In this document: positions 40,618 to 50,196 of the stretch, piece after piece
How positions within the stretch are numbered: the stretch's first letter is position 1
Layout: every line of letters begins with the position of its first letter
Assembly (NCBI GenBank): GCA_041397305.1
Contig: JAWKWX010000011.1
Location: 24,495 to 88,494 of the forward strand
Reading direction: 5' to 3'
Source: TMP-24 sp041397305
Lineage (GTDB): Bacteria; Pseudomonadota; Alphaproteobacteria; Rhodobacterales; Rhodobacteraceae
Length of the DNA: 64,000 bases
Program-made: the position numbers and the translations under genes
The notes under the pieces: generated by a model
What the model saw: only the letters and a program-made list of their open reading frames with translations
Told to the model about the DNA's origin: nothing
The model's database searches: none

Positions 40618-42220
40618 GATATTTCCGTTCGACCGAGGCCACGAGGCTCGCCGCGACCAGCGTCAGGAGCACATAGAAGATCGCCGCCGAATTGTAGGGT
40701 GCGAAGGGCAGGAAGGAGGCGGACTGGAACTCCCGCATCCTCTGCGTGATGTCGCGGATCGAGAGGATCGACAGAAGCGACGTGTCCTTGAGGATAGCGA
40801 TGAATTCGTTGCCGAGCGGCGGGATGATGATGCGGAAGGCCTGCGGCAGGATCACATGGCGCGCCGTCATCCACCGCGAGAGGCCGAGCGAGCGCGCGGC
40901 CTCGATCTGGCCCGTGGGCACGGCGTTGATGCCCGAGCGGAAGATCTCGGCCAGATAGGCGGAATAGGCGAGCGCCATGGCAAGGATGCCGCGCATGAGG
41001 TTCGGCGGGTCGATGAAGCCGCCCGATGCCTCCTTCACCGCCCCCGCAAGCGGCAGGCCGATATAGAGCACGATCACCAGCATCGGAATGCCGCGGATCG
41101 TGTCGATGATGAACTCCGCCGCGACGGACAAGGGGTGACGGCGGTGCATCACGCCCGCGAAGGTGAGTAGGAAAAGAAGGACAGCCGTGACCGAGAAGCC
41201 CGCGCCCGCCGCCCGGTTGCCGTCGGGCAGGCCTGCAACCTGCCAGAGCACCGGCTGGCCATCGGGCATGACAGCCCCCTCAGGCGCAAGGACCGCGCTC
41301 GTCCCCTCGCCCTTCGGCAGGGCCGCAAGCGCGGCTTCGGCGCTCGCATAGCTGCGCAGCTGCAACCCGCCCTCCGGCGCGCCGGGAAAAGCGCCCAGCT
41401 GAAGGGCCGCAATGAGGCTGTCGGGCGTGCCCTTGATGACGCCCGCCTTGCCCTCGAAACTGCCCACCAGCACATAGCCGATCTTCGGCTGCGAAAACTG
41501 CCAGCCAGCGGCAGCCACGAAGGCGAGCGTCAGCGCGGCGAAGAGATAGGGCGTACGCCGGTGCGCCCGGAGCTGCATCAGCCCCACCCAGCTGAGCCCG
41601 AGGAGGATCGCCAGGAGATAGGCGAGGATCGCCGCCCGGATCGAAGTCGCGACGCCCGCTGCGAACCCGATATAGGCGACAAGCAGCAGATAGGCCGCGA
41701 TCAGGCCGCCAACGGCCGCCAGCAGCCGCCGCGACCAGCTTTGCACCCGCCCGCGCGTCAGGAAGATCAGCGCGACGAGTGCGGCTGTCAGCACAAGACC
41801 CGCCACCGCACACTGCCCGGCAACCCGTCCCACCATCTCGGCTGCCGCCGCCGTCAGCCTGCGCGGCGTCTCGCCCCGGACCACGAGGTCCGAGGTAAAC
41901 GGATCGACGGCATTGGCCACGACCGAGGCGACGAAAGGCAGCGCCTGCCCCGTGAAGGTCAGCCATGCCCAGGACGCGAGGCTGATCGCGGCCGCCCCCT
42001 GCCCCCGACGCCCCCGCCAGAGCGCCGCGCCGACCATGCCGAGGCTCGCGGCGAGCGACAGGAGAAAGCCGGGCACGAAGGCCCCCGACCCGCGCTCCAC
42101 CCCGAGGATCGCGGTCAGCGACCGGCCGTAATTGGGCGAGGTCGCGAAGAGCCAGACGATGAAGGGAAGTGCGGCGAGTATGATGAGGCTGGACGGCCGG
42201 AGCCGGGAGAGGATGCGCAT
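40601..42220 (-). CDS. Polar amino-acid ABC transporter permease with extended N-terminal membrane region
   Basis: A 539-residue inner-membrane protein. The last ~220 residues are the HisM-type permease domain with the EAA loop (EAARSLGLSRWMTARHVILP, about residues 440-460). The first ~300 residues add eight or so transmembrane helices and a soluble segment, longer than usual permeases (about 220-400). The ATG at 42220 is favoured because the longer frame to 42250 adds a poor N-terminus. No ATP-binding subunit is adjacent; the substrate-binding protein gene lies just upstream with an attenuator-like hairpin between. Confidence 0.75.
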   Translation of the reverse strand: MRILSRLRPSSLIILAALPFIVWLFATSPNYGRSLTAILGVERGSGAFVPGFLLSLAASLGMVGAALWRGRRGQGAAAISLASWAWLTFTGQALPFVASVVANAVDPFTSDLVVRGETPRRLTAAAAEMVGRVAGQCAVAGLVLTAALVALIFLTRGRVQSWSRRLLAAVGGLIAAYLLLVAYIGFAAGVATSIRAAILAYLLAILLGLSWVGLMQLRAHRRTPYLFAALTLAFVAAAGWQFSQPKIGYVLVGSFEGKAGVIKGTPDSLIAALQLGAFPGAPEGGLQLRSYASAEAALAALPKGEGTSAVLAPEGAVMPDGQPVLWQVAGLPDGNRAAGAGFSVTAVLLFLLTFAGVMHRRHPLSVAAEFIIDTIRGIPMLVIVLYIGLPLAGAVKEASGGFIDPPNLMRGILAMALAYSAYLAEIFRSGINAVPTGQIEAARSLGLSRWMTARHVILPQAFRIIIPPLGNEFIAILKDTSLLSILSIRDITQRMREFQSASFLPFAPYNSAAIFYVLLTLVAASLVASVERKYHVARR

Positions 42221-42256
42221 GGAAACCTCGGGTGCAGACAGGCCGGACAAGCCAGA

Positions 42257-42283
42257 CCCGGCCGGAGACTAGCCCCGGCCGGG
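42257..42283 (-). terminator. Intercistronic hairpin between binding-protein and permease genes
   Basis: CCCGGCCGG (42257-42265) and CCGGCCGGG (42275-42283) pair perfectly over 9 bp with a 9-base loop and no T-run. Placed 21 bases after the binding-protein stop, it probably stabilises the upstream mRNA or attenuates transcription so that more binding protein than permease is made. Confidence 0.55.
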
Positions 42284-42304
42284 CCCAAGCCAAAGCGAAT
42301 GTGC

Positions 42305-43048
42305 TCAGTTTGCGGTCCAGTATTTCTGGATCAGCTGGTCGAGCGTCCCGTCGGCCTTGATCGCGGCGAGCCCTTCGTTGAAGGCCGCGACATTGCCGTC
42401 GCCCTTGCGGAAGACCAGGCCCAGGGGATCGGCCTGCAGGTCCTTGATGCCCGCGATCAGCGAGCCCGCGAATTCCTGCTCGTAGGCGCCCGCGTTCGCG
42501 CCATTGATCACGACCCCGTCCACATCCTTGTTCTGCAACGCGAGGATCGCGGCATTGAAGGTATCGTAGGCCTGGACATTTTCCTTGCCGACGATGGTTT
42601 CGGCAAGCGCCGCATCCGTGGTGTTGGCCTGCGCCGCGAGCTTCTTTGCGCCGCCTTCGAAATCGCCGACCGTCAGCCCCTCATCCTCGACCCGGATCAG
42701 GATCGCCTGGCTGTTGATGATATAGGGTTCGGAAAAATCCATCGCCTGCTTGCGTTCGTCGGTGATCGACACGCCGGACGCGACCAGATCGAACTGGCCC
42801 TGATCAAGCGCGGCGAAGATCCCGTCCCAGCCGGTTGTGACGAATTCGGCCGTGCAGTTGATCTTGGCACAGATCGCATTGACCACATCGACATCGAATC
42901 CGACGATCTGACCGGTCGCCTCATCGACATATTCCATCGGCGGCGAGGTCGTGTCCGAGCCGACCTTGAGCGCCGCACCGCCGAGATCGGCGGCGAGCGC
43001 CCCGCCGGTGCCGAGCGCGAGAAGGGCCGCCGCCAGTTTCAGTTTCAT
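42305..43048 (-). CDS. Polar amino-acid ABC transporter substrate-binding protein
   Basis: A 247-residue periplasmic protein of SBP family 3. The signal peptide is MKLKLAAALLALGTGGALAA, and the mature part has the family signature (GFDVDVVNAICAKI) and a KAVGVSITDERK-like region. Two consecutive ATGs (43051 and 43048) follow GGGGGGAGAC; the second has the better spacing. It binds a polar or acidic amino acid or an opine for the following permease. Likely regulated with the permease from a promoter in the 43050-43228 gap. Confidence 0.8.
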   Translation of the reverse strand: MKLKLAAALLALGTGGALAADLGGAALKVGSDTTSPPMEYVDEATGQIVGFDVDVVNAICAKINCTAEFVTTGWDGIFAALDQGQFDLVASGVSITDERKQAMDFSEPYIINSQAILIRVEDEGLTVGDFEGGAKKLAAQANTTDAALAETIVGKENVQAYDTFNAAILALQNKDVDGVVINGANAGAYEQEFAGSLIAGIKDLQADPLGLVFRKGDGNVAAFNEGLAAIKADGTLDQLIQKYWTAN

Positions 43049-43228
43049 CATGTCTCCCCCCATGGGCTTCGCCGGGTCACCCGGCCGTGAGTAGCGAACG
43101 GGAGCGTAACGCAAACTTAAACGATTACAATCCTAATTTTCTGTCACGAATTCATTCTTTGCAGCGATGCGCGACGAGGCTGGTTGCCCCCGCCTCGGTT
43201 GCATGCCGTGCGATGGATTGGTGCCGGC

Positions 43229-45379
43229 CTAGGCGGTGCGCGCCGCCGCCTTTGCCTCCAGCCGTCGCGCATGCAGGATCGGCTCGGTATATCCCGCAGG
43301 CTGGGCGCGGCCCTTGAAAACCAGATCGCAGGCCGCCTGGAAGGCGATGCCGTCATAGCCCGGCGCCATCGGCCGGTAGGCGGGATCGCCTGCGTTCTGC
43401 CGGTCCACCACATCCGCCATCTTGCGCAGGGCGGCCATCACCGTCTGACCGTCGACCACCCCGTGGTGTAGCCAGTTGGCCACATGCTGAGCCGAGATGC
43501 GGCAGGTGGCGCGGTCCTCCATCAGGCCCACGTCGTTGATGTCGGGCACCTTGGAACAGCCCACCCCCTGATCGACCCAGCGCACGACATAGCCGAGGAT
43601 GCCCTGGACATTGTTCTCGACCTCGCGCGCGACCTGCGCGGGCGTCCATTTGCGGTAGGTGGCCAGCGGAATGTCCAGGAGCGCATCGACATAGGCGCGC
43701 CGCCCGCCCGTCTTCAGCCGCGCCTGAACCGCCATCACATCGACCTTGTGATAATGCAGCGCATGCAGCGTCGCCGCCGTCGGGCTGGGAACCCAGGCGC
43801 AATTGGCGCCCGCTTTCGGATGCTCGATCTTCTGTTCCAGCATCGCCGCCATCAGGTCCGGCATGGCCCACATGCCCTTGCCGATCTGCGCCCGGCCGGA
43901 GAAGCCGCATTCCAGGCCGATATCGACATTCTGGTTCTCGTAGGCCCCGATCCAGCCCTTGCGCTTGATGAAATCCTTGCGGCTGAAGGGGCCGGCCTCC
44001 ATCGACGTGTGGATCTCGTCGCCCGTGCGATCGAGGAAACCGGTGTTGATGAAGGCGATGCGATGACGGGCCGCGCGGATACATTCCTTGAGATTGACCG
44101 ACGTGCGCCGCTCCTCGTCCATCACGCCGAGCTTGACCGTGTGAAGGGGCAGGCCGAGGATCTCTTCGACGCGGGTGAATATCTCGTCGGCGAAGGCCAC
44201 TTCCTCGGGCCCGTGCATCTTGGGTTTGACCACATAGACCGAGCCGCGCAGCGAATTGCGCGCGCCGTCAGTCTTTTTCAGATCGTGAAGCGCGATGGTG
44301 ACGGTGATCATCGCATCCATCAGCCCTTCGGGCACTTCCGATCCGTCGGCCAGCAGGATCGCCGGGTTGGTCATCAGATGCCCGACGTTGCGGACCCAAA
44401 GCAGCGCGCGGCCCTTGACCGTCAGGTCCGAACCGTCGGGCGCGGTATAGGTCCGGTCGGGATTGAGGCTGCGGGTGATGGTGCGGCCGCCCTTCTCGAA
44501 CGTCTCGGCCAGGTCGCCCTTCATCAGGCCGAGCCAGTTCCGATAGGCCTGCACCTTGTCCTCGGCATCGACGCAGGCGACGGAATCCTCGCAATCCATG
44601 ATCGCCGACATCGCGCTTTCGATCACCACGTCCGCAAGGCAGGCCTGATCGCGCGCGCCGATGAAATGGGCGCGGTCGAAGATCAGTTCGACATGGAGGC
44701 CATTGTTTCGCAGAAGCACCGCATCCGGCGCGCGCGGGTTGCCGCGGTAACCCACGAACTTCTCGGGGCTCACCAGCGGCAGGTCGTCGACCAGAAGCTG
44801 GCCGTCTTTCACGTGATAGCGCCGGACATCGCCGTGGCTTGCGCCCTGGATCGGAAAGGCCTCGTCCAGAAACACCCTGACCCGCGTCACGACCCGCGCG
44901 CCCCTGCCCCGTTCATAGCCGCCGGGCGGCGGGGGCGAGCCCATCGCATCTGTCCCGTAAAGGCAATCGTAGAGCGAACCCCAGCGGGCGTTCGCGGCGT
45001 TCAGCGCATAGCGGGCGTTCGTCACGGGCACGACAAGCTGCGGGCCGGGGACAGTCGCGATCTCCGGGTCGACATTCGCCGTGTCGATCTGGAAGGGTTC
45101 ACCCTCGGGCAAGAGATAACCGATCTCGGCGAGATAGGCCTTGTAGGCCTCGTGGTCATGCGGTTGGTCCCGGCGCGCGACATGCCAGGCATCAATTTGC
45201 GACTGGATCGCCTCGCGCTTGGCAAGCAGGGCGCGGTTCGCCGGGACAAGATCGCGCAGAAGCGCTGCGAACCCGTCCCAGAATCGGGAGGGGGCAACGT
45301 CCGTGCCCGGCAGAGCCCGCTCTTCCAGAAAGGCGGCCAGTTCCGCCGCCACCGAAAGCCCGCTCCGTTCGACCCGCAT
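43229..45379 (-). CDS. glcB: Malate synthase G
   Basis: A 716-residue enzyme that condenses glyoxylate and acetyl-CoA to malate. The length and the segments FINTGFLDRTGDEIHTSMEA, RKGWIGAYENQNVDIGLECG and AGANCAWVPSPTAATLHALH match isoform G. The catalytic Asp near the C-terminus and the Mg-binding Glu/Asp lie in the standard order. ATG at 45379 gives MRVERSGLSVAAELAAFLEE; the frame extends upstream to 45400 without merit. It works in glyoxylate or ethylmalonyl-CoA linked acetate use. It is monocistronic by spacing. Confidence 0.9.
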   Translation of the reverse strand: MRVERSGLSVAAELAAFLEERALPGTDVAPSRFWDGFAALLRDLVPANRALLAKREAIQSQIDAWHVARRDQPHDHEAYKAYLAEIGYLLPEGEPFQIDTANVDPEIATVPGPQLVVPVTNARYALNAANARWGSLYDCLYGTDAMGSPPPPGGYERGRGARVVTRVRVFLDEAFPIQGASHGDVRRYHVKDGQLLVDDLPLVSPEKFVGYRGNPRAPDAVLLRNNGLHVELIFDRAHFIGARDQACLADVVIESAMSAIMDCEDSVACVDAEDKVQAYRNWLGLMKGDLAETFEKGGRTITRSLNPDRTYTAPDGSDLTVKGRALLWVRNVGHLMTNPAILLADGSEVPEGLMDAMITVTIALHDLKKTDGARNSLRGSVYVVKPKMHGPEEVAFADEIFTRVEEILGLPLHTVKLGVMDEERRTSVNLKECIRAARHRIAFINTGFLDRTGDEIHTSMEAGPFSRKDFIKRKGWIGAYENQNVDIGLECGFSGRAQIGKGMWAMPDLMAAMLEQKIEHPKAGANCAWVPSPTAATLHALHYHKVDVMAVQARLKTGGRRAYVDALLDIPLATYRKWTPAQVAREVENNVQGILGYVVRWVDQGVGCSKVPDINDVGLMEDRATCRISAQHVANWLHHGVVDGQTVMAALRKMADVVDRQNAGDPAYRPMAPGYDGIAFQAACDLVFKGRAQPAGYTEPILHARRLEAKAAARTA

Positions 45380-45519
45380 GGTTCGCCTCCGTTCCCGCAT
45401 ACGAAAGTATGCCGTCAGTGAAAGACCTACCGGATGCCGCCCGGTCCGGCAACGTCCCCATCCGCTCCGTTTGCCGGAAAAGCCGAAATCACCTTTCGTG
45501 AATAATAGTAAGTCAACTA

Positions 45520-45563
45520 CCTAACTTTTTGCTTGCACGACTCGGGCAACGGGAATAGTTAGG
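45520..45563 (+). promoter_or_regulatory. Candidate operator of the ArsR-type regulator
   Basis: CCTAACT (45520-45526) and its reverse complement AGTTAGG (45557-45563) flank the region about 30-70 bp upstream of the ArsR-type start codon, spaced as for a promoter spanned by two half-sites. Autoregulation is common for ArsR proteins. The match is short, so confidence is modest. Confidence 0.35.
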
Positions 45564-45588
45564 CAACAGCATAACCATTGACGGACCG

Positions 45589-45948
45589 ATGAACCTTTCC
45601 CCCGGCCAGCTCGACCATCTGTTCCAGGCGCTCGGCGATCCCACCCGCCGCGCGATCCTTGAACGGCTGGCGCGCGGCCCCGCGACGGTGACCGAGATGG
45701 CCCACCCTTTCGACATGGCGCTGCCCTCTTTCATGGGCCACGTGCGCCGGCTGGAGGATGCGGGCCTTGTTGCCAGCGACAAGGTCGGCCGGGTGCGCAC
45801 CGTGAGGCTGGTGCCCGGCGCCTTTAAGCCGGTCAGAAGCTGGCTCGACGAGCAGCGGGCGATCTGGGAGGGCCGTCTGGACCGGCTGGACGATTACGTA
45901 ACCCGCTTGATGAAGGAACGCACCGATGGATCTGGATCCCAAGACTGA
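45589..45948 (+). CDS. ArsR-family transcriptional regulator
   Basis: A 119-residue winged-helix repressor. LFQALGDPTRRAILERLARG starts the DNA-binding core (about 10-30), and LPSFMGHVRRLEDAGLVASD contains the recognition helix. There are no Cys pairs, so it does not sense metals by thiols. It starts an operon whose stop overlaps a SRPBCC gene by 23 bases. ArsR proteins paired with AHSA1/SRPBCC genes are common in soil bacteria and probably sense hydrophobic small molecules. Confidence 0.85.
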   Translation: MNLSPGQLDHLFQALGDPTRRAILERLARGPATVTEMAHPFDMALPSFMGHVRRLEDAGLVASDKVGRVRTVRLVPGAFKPVRSWLDEQRAIWEGRLDRLDDYVTRLMKERTDGSGSQD

Positions 45949-46396
45949 CCTGAGTTTCACCCGGACGCTCGCCGTCCCCCGCAAGCTGATCTGGGAATGC
46001 TGGACCCAGCCCAAGCACATCCCGCATTTCTTCGTGCCCCGCCCCCACAAGGTGACGGCCTGCGACATCGATCTGCGCGTCGGTGGCCGCTTCAACACCA
46101 CCTTCGAGGTCGAGGGCAAGCCGATGGAGAACCACGGCGTCTGGCTGGAGCTGATCGAGAACGAAAAGCTCGTCTTTACCGACAGCTACGCCGAAGGCTG
46201 GAAGCCCGCGCCCGATCCGTTCATGACGGCAATCCTGATTCTGGGCGATGCGGAAGGCGGCGGCACGACATATACGGCCATCGCCCGCCACCGGACACCG
46301 GAGACGCGGCAGATCCATGAAAACATGGGATTCTACGATGGCTGGGGCACGGTCGTCACGCAACTTGAGGAATATGCGCGCGGGCTGATAAAATGA
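45926..46396 (+). CDS. SRPBCC/AHSA1-domain protein 1 of 3
   Basis: A 156-residue protein of the SRPBCC (START-like, AHSA1) fold. It begins with a short N-terminal strand followed by the characteristic WECWTQPKHIPHFF and later LRVGGRFNTTFEVEG and ENHGVWLELIENEKLVFTD. The fold makes a hydrophobic cavity that binds lipids or aromatic compounds. It overlaps the ArsR gene by 23 bases and is the first of three related genes. Ligand and enzyme activity are unknown. Confidence 0.8.
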   Translation: MDLDPKTDLSFTRTLAVPRKLIWECWTQPKHIPHFFVPRPHKVTACDIDLRVGGRFNTTFEVEGKPMENHGVWLELIENEKLVFTDSYAEGWKPAPDPFMTAILILGDAEGGGTTYTAIARHRTPETRQIHENMGFYDGWGTVVTQLEEYARGLIK

Positions 46397-46433
46397 GCGG
46401 GCGCCCGCGCCGCCGAAAGTGAAAGGACAGGCC

Positions 46434-46916
46434 ATGAAGATCGATCCCGAACGTGACATCGTGCTTGAGCGATATCTGAACGCGCCGCCACATATCGTCT
46501 GGCGCTGCTGGAGCGAGCCGGAGCTGTTCTGCCAATGGTATCTGCCGAAGCCCTGGCGTGTCGTCGAGGCGGTATTGGACCTGCGTCCGGGCGGGCGGTT
46601 TTCGATGGTGACGCGCGGCCCCGACGGACAGGGCGTGACCGGCGAGGGATCGTTTCTTCACGTGATCCCCGAAAGGATGCTCGTCTTCACCGACCTCTTC
46701 GGCGCGGATTTCGCGCCGTTCGAGACGCCCGATACCAGCTTCGGCCCGAATTTCACCGCCGTCCTGTCCTTCGAGCCCGAAGGTGTCGGCACCCGGCACC
46801 GGGCGGTGGCACGGCACCGCTGCGCCCAGGATGCCGTGGCCAACCGGGAGGGCGGCTTCGAAGAGGGCTGGGCCATGACTGCAAATCAACTGGACGAACT
46901 GGCAGGTACACTATGA
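46434..46916 (+). CDS. SRPBCC/AHSA1-domain protein 2 of 3
   Basis: A 160-residue paralogue of the preceding protein, with WRCWSEPELFCQWYLPKPWR and LRPGGRFSMVTRGPDG. The ATG at 46434 follows AAAGGACAGG with good spacing, better than the GTG at 46419. It overlaps the third paralogue by 4 bases. The order ArsR-SRPBCC-SRPBCC-SRPBCC looks like local duplication with divergence. The function may be binding of the inducer or a detoxified compound. Confidence 0.8.
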   Translation: MKIDPERDIVLERYLNAPPHIVWRCWSEPELFCQWYLPKPWRVVEAVLDLRPGGRFSMVTRGPDGQGVTGEGSFLHVIPERMLVFTDLFGADFAPFETPDTSFGPNFTAVLSFEPEGVGTRHRAVARHRCAQDAVANREGGFEEGWAMTANQLDELAGTL

Positions 46917-47380
46917 CCGAAGACCGCACCATGACTACCGAAGACCGCACCATGACTATCGAACGCGAGATCGCAGCACCGGCCTCGGCCGTCTGGGCCG
47001 CCTGGTCCGACCCCGGGGCGCTGCCGCAATGGTGGGGACCGGACGGGTATTCCTGCCGGACCCGGCGCATCGACCTGCGCGCGGGCGGGGAATGGGTGTT
47101 CGACATGATCGGGCCGGACGGGACTATCTTCCCGAACCACCACCTCTATCACCGGTTCGATCCGGCGGGCGGCATCGACTATACGCTTCTGTGGGGCGAG
47201 AACGGGCCGAAGCATGCCGATGCCACCGCGCGGTTCGAGGAACGGGGCGGGCGGACGAAGATCACGCTGTCCATGACCTTCGTCACCGTGGAGGAATGTG
47301 AAAATGCCAAGGGCTTCGGCGCGGTCGAGCTCGGGCTTCAGACGCTGGGCAAGCTCGCGCGGTTCATCGGCGCAGACTGA
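46913..47380 (+). CDS. SRPBCC/AHSA1-domain protein 3 of 3 with a tandemly repeated start region
   Basis: A 155-residue paralogue whose normal domain starts MTIEREIAAPASAVWAAWSD and has LRAGGEWVFDMIGPDG. Upstream and in frame are two extra copies of the start region: MTEDRT, MTTEDRT and then MTIERE, encoded by 18- to 21-bp near-identical units each with an ATG. The first ATG (46913) overlaps the preceding stop by 4 bases, so I annotate from there, but initiation could use any of the three. The repeat probably arose by slippage. Confidence 0.8.
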   Translation: MTEDRTMTTEDRTMTIEREIAAPASAVWAAWSDPGALPQWWGPDGYSCRTRRIDLRAGGEWVFDMIGPDGTIFPNHHLYHRFDPAGGIDYTLLWGENGPKHADATARFEERGGRTKITLSMTFVTVEECENAKGFGAVELGLQTLGKLARFIGAD

Positions 47381-47467
47381 CCGATCCGGTCGGCAGATTG
47401 GGCGGACCCGATTGCGGCGCCGGGGCGGACGGCCTAACGTCCGGCCCGGATGACCGGGAGGGCCCAG

Positions 47468-50050
47468 ATGAACGACGCCGCAGCCGAGACGATCTATCTC
47501 AAGGATTATCAACCCTTTCCCTTCCAGATCGGTCAGGTCGAGCTGACCTTCCGGCTCAGGCCGCGCGCGACCCGCGTCCTGTCGCGCATCGGCTTCACGC
47601 CCAACCCGGCGCGGCCGGGGCGGCACGACCTGTTCCTCTATGGCGAGAAGCTGAAGCTGATCTCAGCCGCCATCGACGGCAGCCCCCTGCCCGAGGCCGC
47701 GCTGACGCTGACCGCCGAAGGCCTGACCATCGCCGCCGCCGATCTGCCCGACGGCCCGTTCCTGTGGGAAGCAGAGGTCGAGATCGACCCCGAAGGCAAC
47801 ACCGCGCTTGAAGGGCTTTACATGTCCGGCGGCATCTATTGCACCCAGTGCGAGGCCGAAGGCTTCCGCAAGATCACCTATTACCCCGACAGGCCGGATG
47901 TGATGGCACCTTTCAGGGTGCGGATCGAAAGCGACATGCCGGTGCTTCTGTCAAATGGCAATCCGAAAGGCGCAGGCGACGGCTTCGCCGAGTGGGACGA
48001 TCCCTGGCCGAAGCCCGCCTATCTCTTCGCGCTGGTCGCGGGCGACCTCGTAAACCTGCCCGACCGTTTTACTACCCGCTCGGGCCGCGAGGTCGAGCTG
48101 AACATCTGGGTCCGGAAGGGCGATCTGGACCGCTGCGACTATGCGATGGACAGTCTGAAACGGTCGATGAAATGGGATGAGGACGTTTACGGCCGCGAAT
48201 ACGACTTGGACATTTTCAACATTGTTGCCGTCGATGACTTCAATATGGGCGCGATGGAGAACAAGGGGTTGAACATTTTCAACTCCAAGCTCGTTCTCGC
48301 CTCTCCCGAGACGGCGACCGACCTGGATTTCGAACGGATCGAGGGCGTGATCGCGCATGAATATTTCCACAACTGGACCGGTAACCGCATCACCTGCCGC
48401 GACTGGTTCCAGCTCTGCCTGAAAGAGGGGCTGACGGTCTTCCGCGACCAGGCATTCACCTCGGACATGCGCTCTGCCCCGGTGAAGCGGATCGCGGATG
48501 TGCTGACCTTGCGCGCCCGCCAGTTCCGCGAGGATATGGGGCCGCTGGCCCATCCGCCGCGGCCCGACCATTTCGTCGAGATCAACAATTTCTACACCGC
48601 GACCGTCTATGAAAAGGGCGCCGAAGTGATCGGCATGCTGAAGCGCCTTGTGGGCGATGACGGCTATCGCAAGGCGCTCGACCTTTATTTCGACCGCCAC
48701 GACGGCGAGGCGGCCACCATCGAGGATTGGCTGAAGGTCTTCGAGGATGCGACGGGGCGCGACCTGACCCAGTTCAAGCGTTGGTACACAGACGCGGGCA
48801 CGCCGCGCCTGTCGGTCAGCGAGGCCTGGAACGACGGCACCTACACGCTGACCTTCGCCCAGCACACGGCCCCCACCCCGGGCCAGACGGAGAAACCGCC
48901 GCGCGTGATCCCGATCGCGGTCGGGCTCCTGAACCCCAACGGCGACGAGATCCTGCCCACCACGGTCCTTGAAATGACCGAAGCCACGCAAAGCTTCCGC
49001 TTCGAAGGGCTGGCGACGCGCCCGATCCCCTCGATCCTGCGCGGCTTCTCTGCCCCCGTCGTCCTTGACCGCAAGGCTGCCCCGGCCGAACGCGCCTTTC
49101 TTCTCGCCCATGACACCGACCCGTTCAACAAATGGGAAGCCGGGCGTTCGCTTGCGCGCGATGCGCTGGTCCGGATGATTCTTGACGGTGACGCCCCCTC
49201 GGGCCAGCTGATTTCGGCGCTGGAGGCGATGGCCAGCGACGAAAGCCTCGACCCGGCCTTCCGGGCCCTTTGCCTTCACCTGCCGTCGGCCGACGATCTG
49301 GCGCAAAGCCTTGCCGATGCGGGTCATGTGCCGGACCCCGACCGTATCCACGCCGAACAGAAACGGCTGGCCGAGGCGATCGCGGCGCGGCTGGAGCCCA
49401 CGCTCAACCGGCTTTTCACCAGCATGGAAGTGCGCGGCGCCTATAGGCCCGATGCCGCGCAGTCGGGCGCGCGCGCCCTGCGGCTTGCGGCACTGTCCTA
49501 CCTCAACCGGATCGACGGCGGCGCGAGGGCGCAAGCGCTCTACGCAGGCGCGACCAACATGACGGAACGGCAGGGCGCGATGATCTGTCTGATCGAGCGC
49601 GGTGAGGCAGCGGTGGCGCTTGCCGATTTCCGCGCGAAGTTCGGATCGAACCGTCTGGCGATGGACAAATGGTTTGCCACGCAGGTCCTGCATGCCCCGC
49701 CCGCCGACGCACCCGGCGTTGCGGCACGCCTTGCCGCCGACCCCGATTTCGACTGGAAGAACCCCAACCGCTTCCGCGCGCTTCTGGGCGGGCTTTCGGG
49801 CAATCACGCCGGGTTCCACCAGGCATCGGGTGCGGCTTACGACTTCTACGCGGACTGGCTCATCCGGCTTGATGCGCTGAATCCCCAGACCACGGCGCGC
49901 ATGTCCACGGCCTTCGAGACCTGGGCCCGCTATGACGCCGGACGCCGGGCGAAGGCCAAGGCGGCGATGGAACGAATTCTCGCCACTTCGGGCCTCAGCC
50001 GCGATTCGACCGAGATGCTCGCGCGGATGCTGTCAGCGGGGCAATCTTAA
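47468..50050 (+). CDS. pepN: Aminopeptidase N (M1 family)
   Basis: An 860-residue zinc aminopeptidase that removes N-terminal residues from peptides in the cytoplasm. The substrate-binding GAMEN motif lies near residue 260, and the zinc motif HEYFHNW has its His residues at 297 and 301, with the third ligand Glu about 19 residues later (LKEGLTVF). The C-terminal helical domain is complete. Length fits E. coli PepN (870). ATG at 47468 follows GGAGGG; the frame start at 47450 is less likely. Confidence 0.9.
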   Translation: MNDAAAETIYLKDYQPFPFQIGQVELTFRLRPRATRVLSRIGFTPNPARPGRHDLFLYGEKLKLISAAIDGSPLPEAALTLTAEGLTIAAADLPDGPFLWEAEVEIDPEGNTALEGLYMSGGIYCTQCEAEGFRKITYYPDRPDVMAPFRVRIESDMPVLLSNGNPKGAGDGFAEWDDPWPKPAYLFALVAGDLVNLPDRFTTRSGREVELNIWVRKGDLDRCDYAMDSLKRSMKWDEDVYGREYDLDIFNIVAVDDFNMGAMENKGLNIFNSKLVLASPETATDLDFERIEGVIAHEYFHNWTGNRITCRDWFQLCLKEGLTVFRDQAFTSDMRSAPVKRIADVLTLRARQFREDMGPLAHPPRPDHFVEINNFYTATVYEKGAEVIGMLKRLVGDDGYRKALDLYFDRHDGEAATIEDWLKVFEDATGRDLTQFKRWYTDAGTPRLSVSEAWNDGTYTLTFAQHTAPTPGQTEKPPRVIPIAVGLLNPNGDEILPTTVLEMTEATQSFRFEGLATRPIPSILRGFSAPVVLDRKAAPAERAFLLAHDTDPFNKWEAGRSLARDALVRMILDGDAPSGQLISALEAMASDESLDPAFRALCLHLPSADDLAQSLADAGHVPDPDRIHAEQKRLAEAIAARLEPTLNRLFTSMEVRGAYRPDAAQSGARALRLAALSYLNRIDGGARAQALYAGATNMTERQGAMICLIERGEAAVALADFRAKFGSNRLAMDKWFATQVLHAPPADAPGVAARLAADPDFDWKNPNRFRALLGGLSGNHAGFHQASGAAYDFYADWLIRLDALNPQTTARMSTAFETWARYDAGRRAKAKAAMERILATSGLSRDSTEMLARMLSAGQS

Positions 50051-50196
50051 GGCGCAGATCGGAGCAGCCGACAATTCCCGGAACCGCGTCCGAATGTTTC
50101 CCACGCATGCGGAAAATCGGCCGCAACCAACGCGGCGCTAACGGTTTCGACAGGCCGCGGCGATAGTCGCGGTGGGGAACTGTTGGATGTTTTGAC

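Noticed and set aside
47951..49819. 622-residue minus-strand frame antisense to pepN
   Set aside because: Shadow of the aminopeptidase N gene; no domain motifs.
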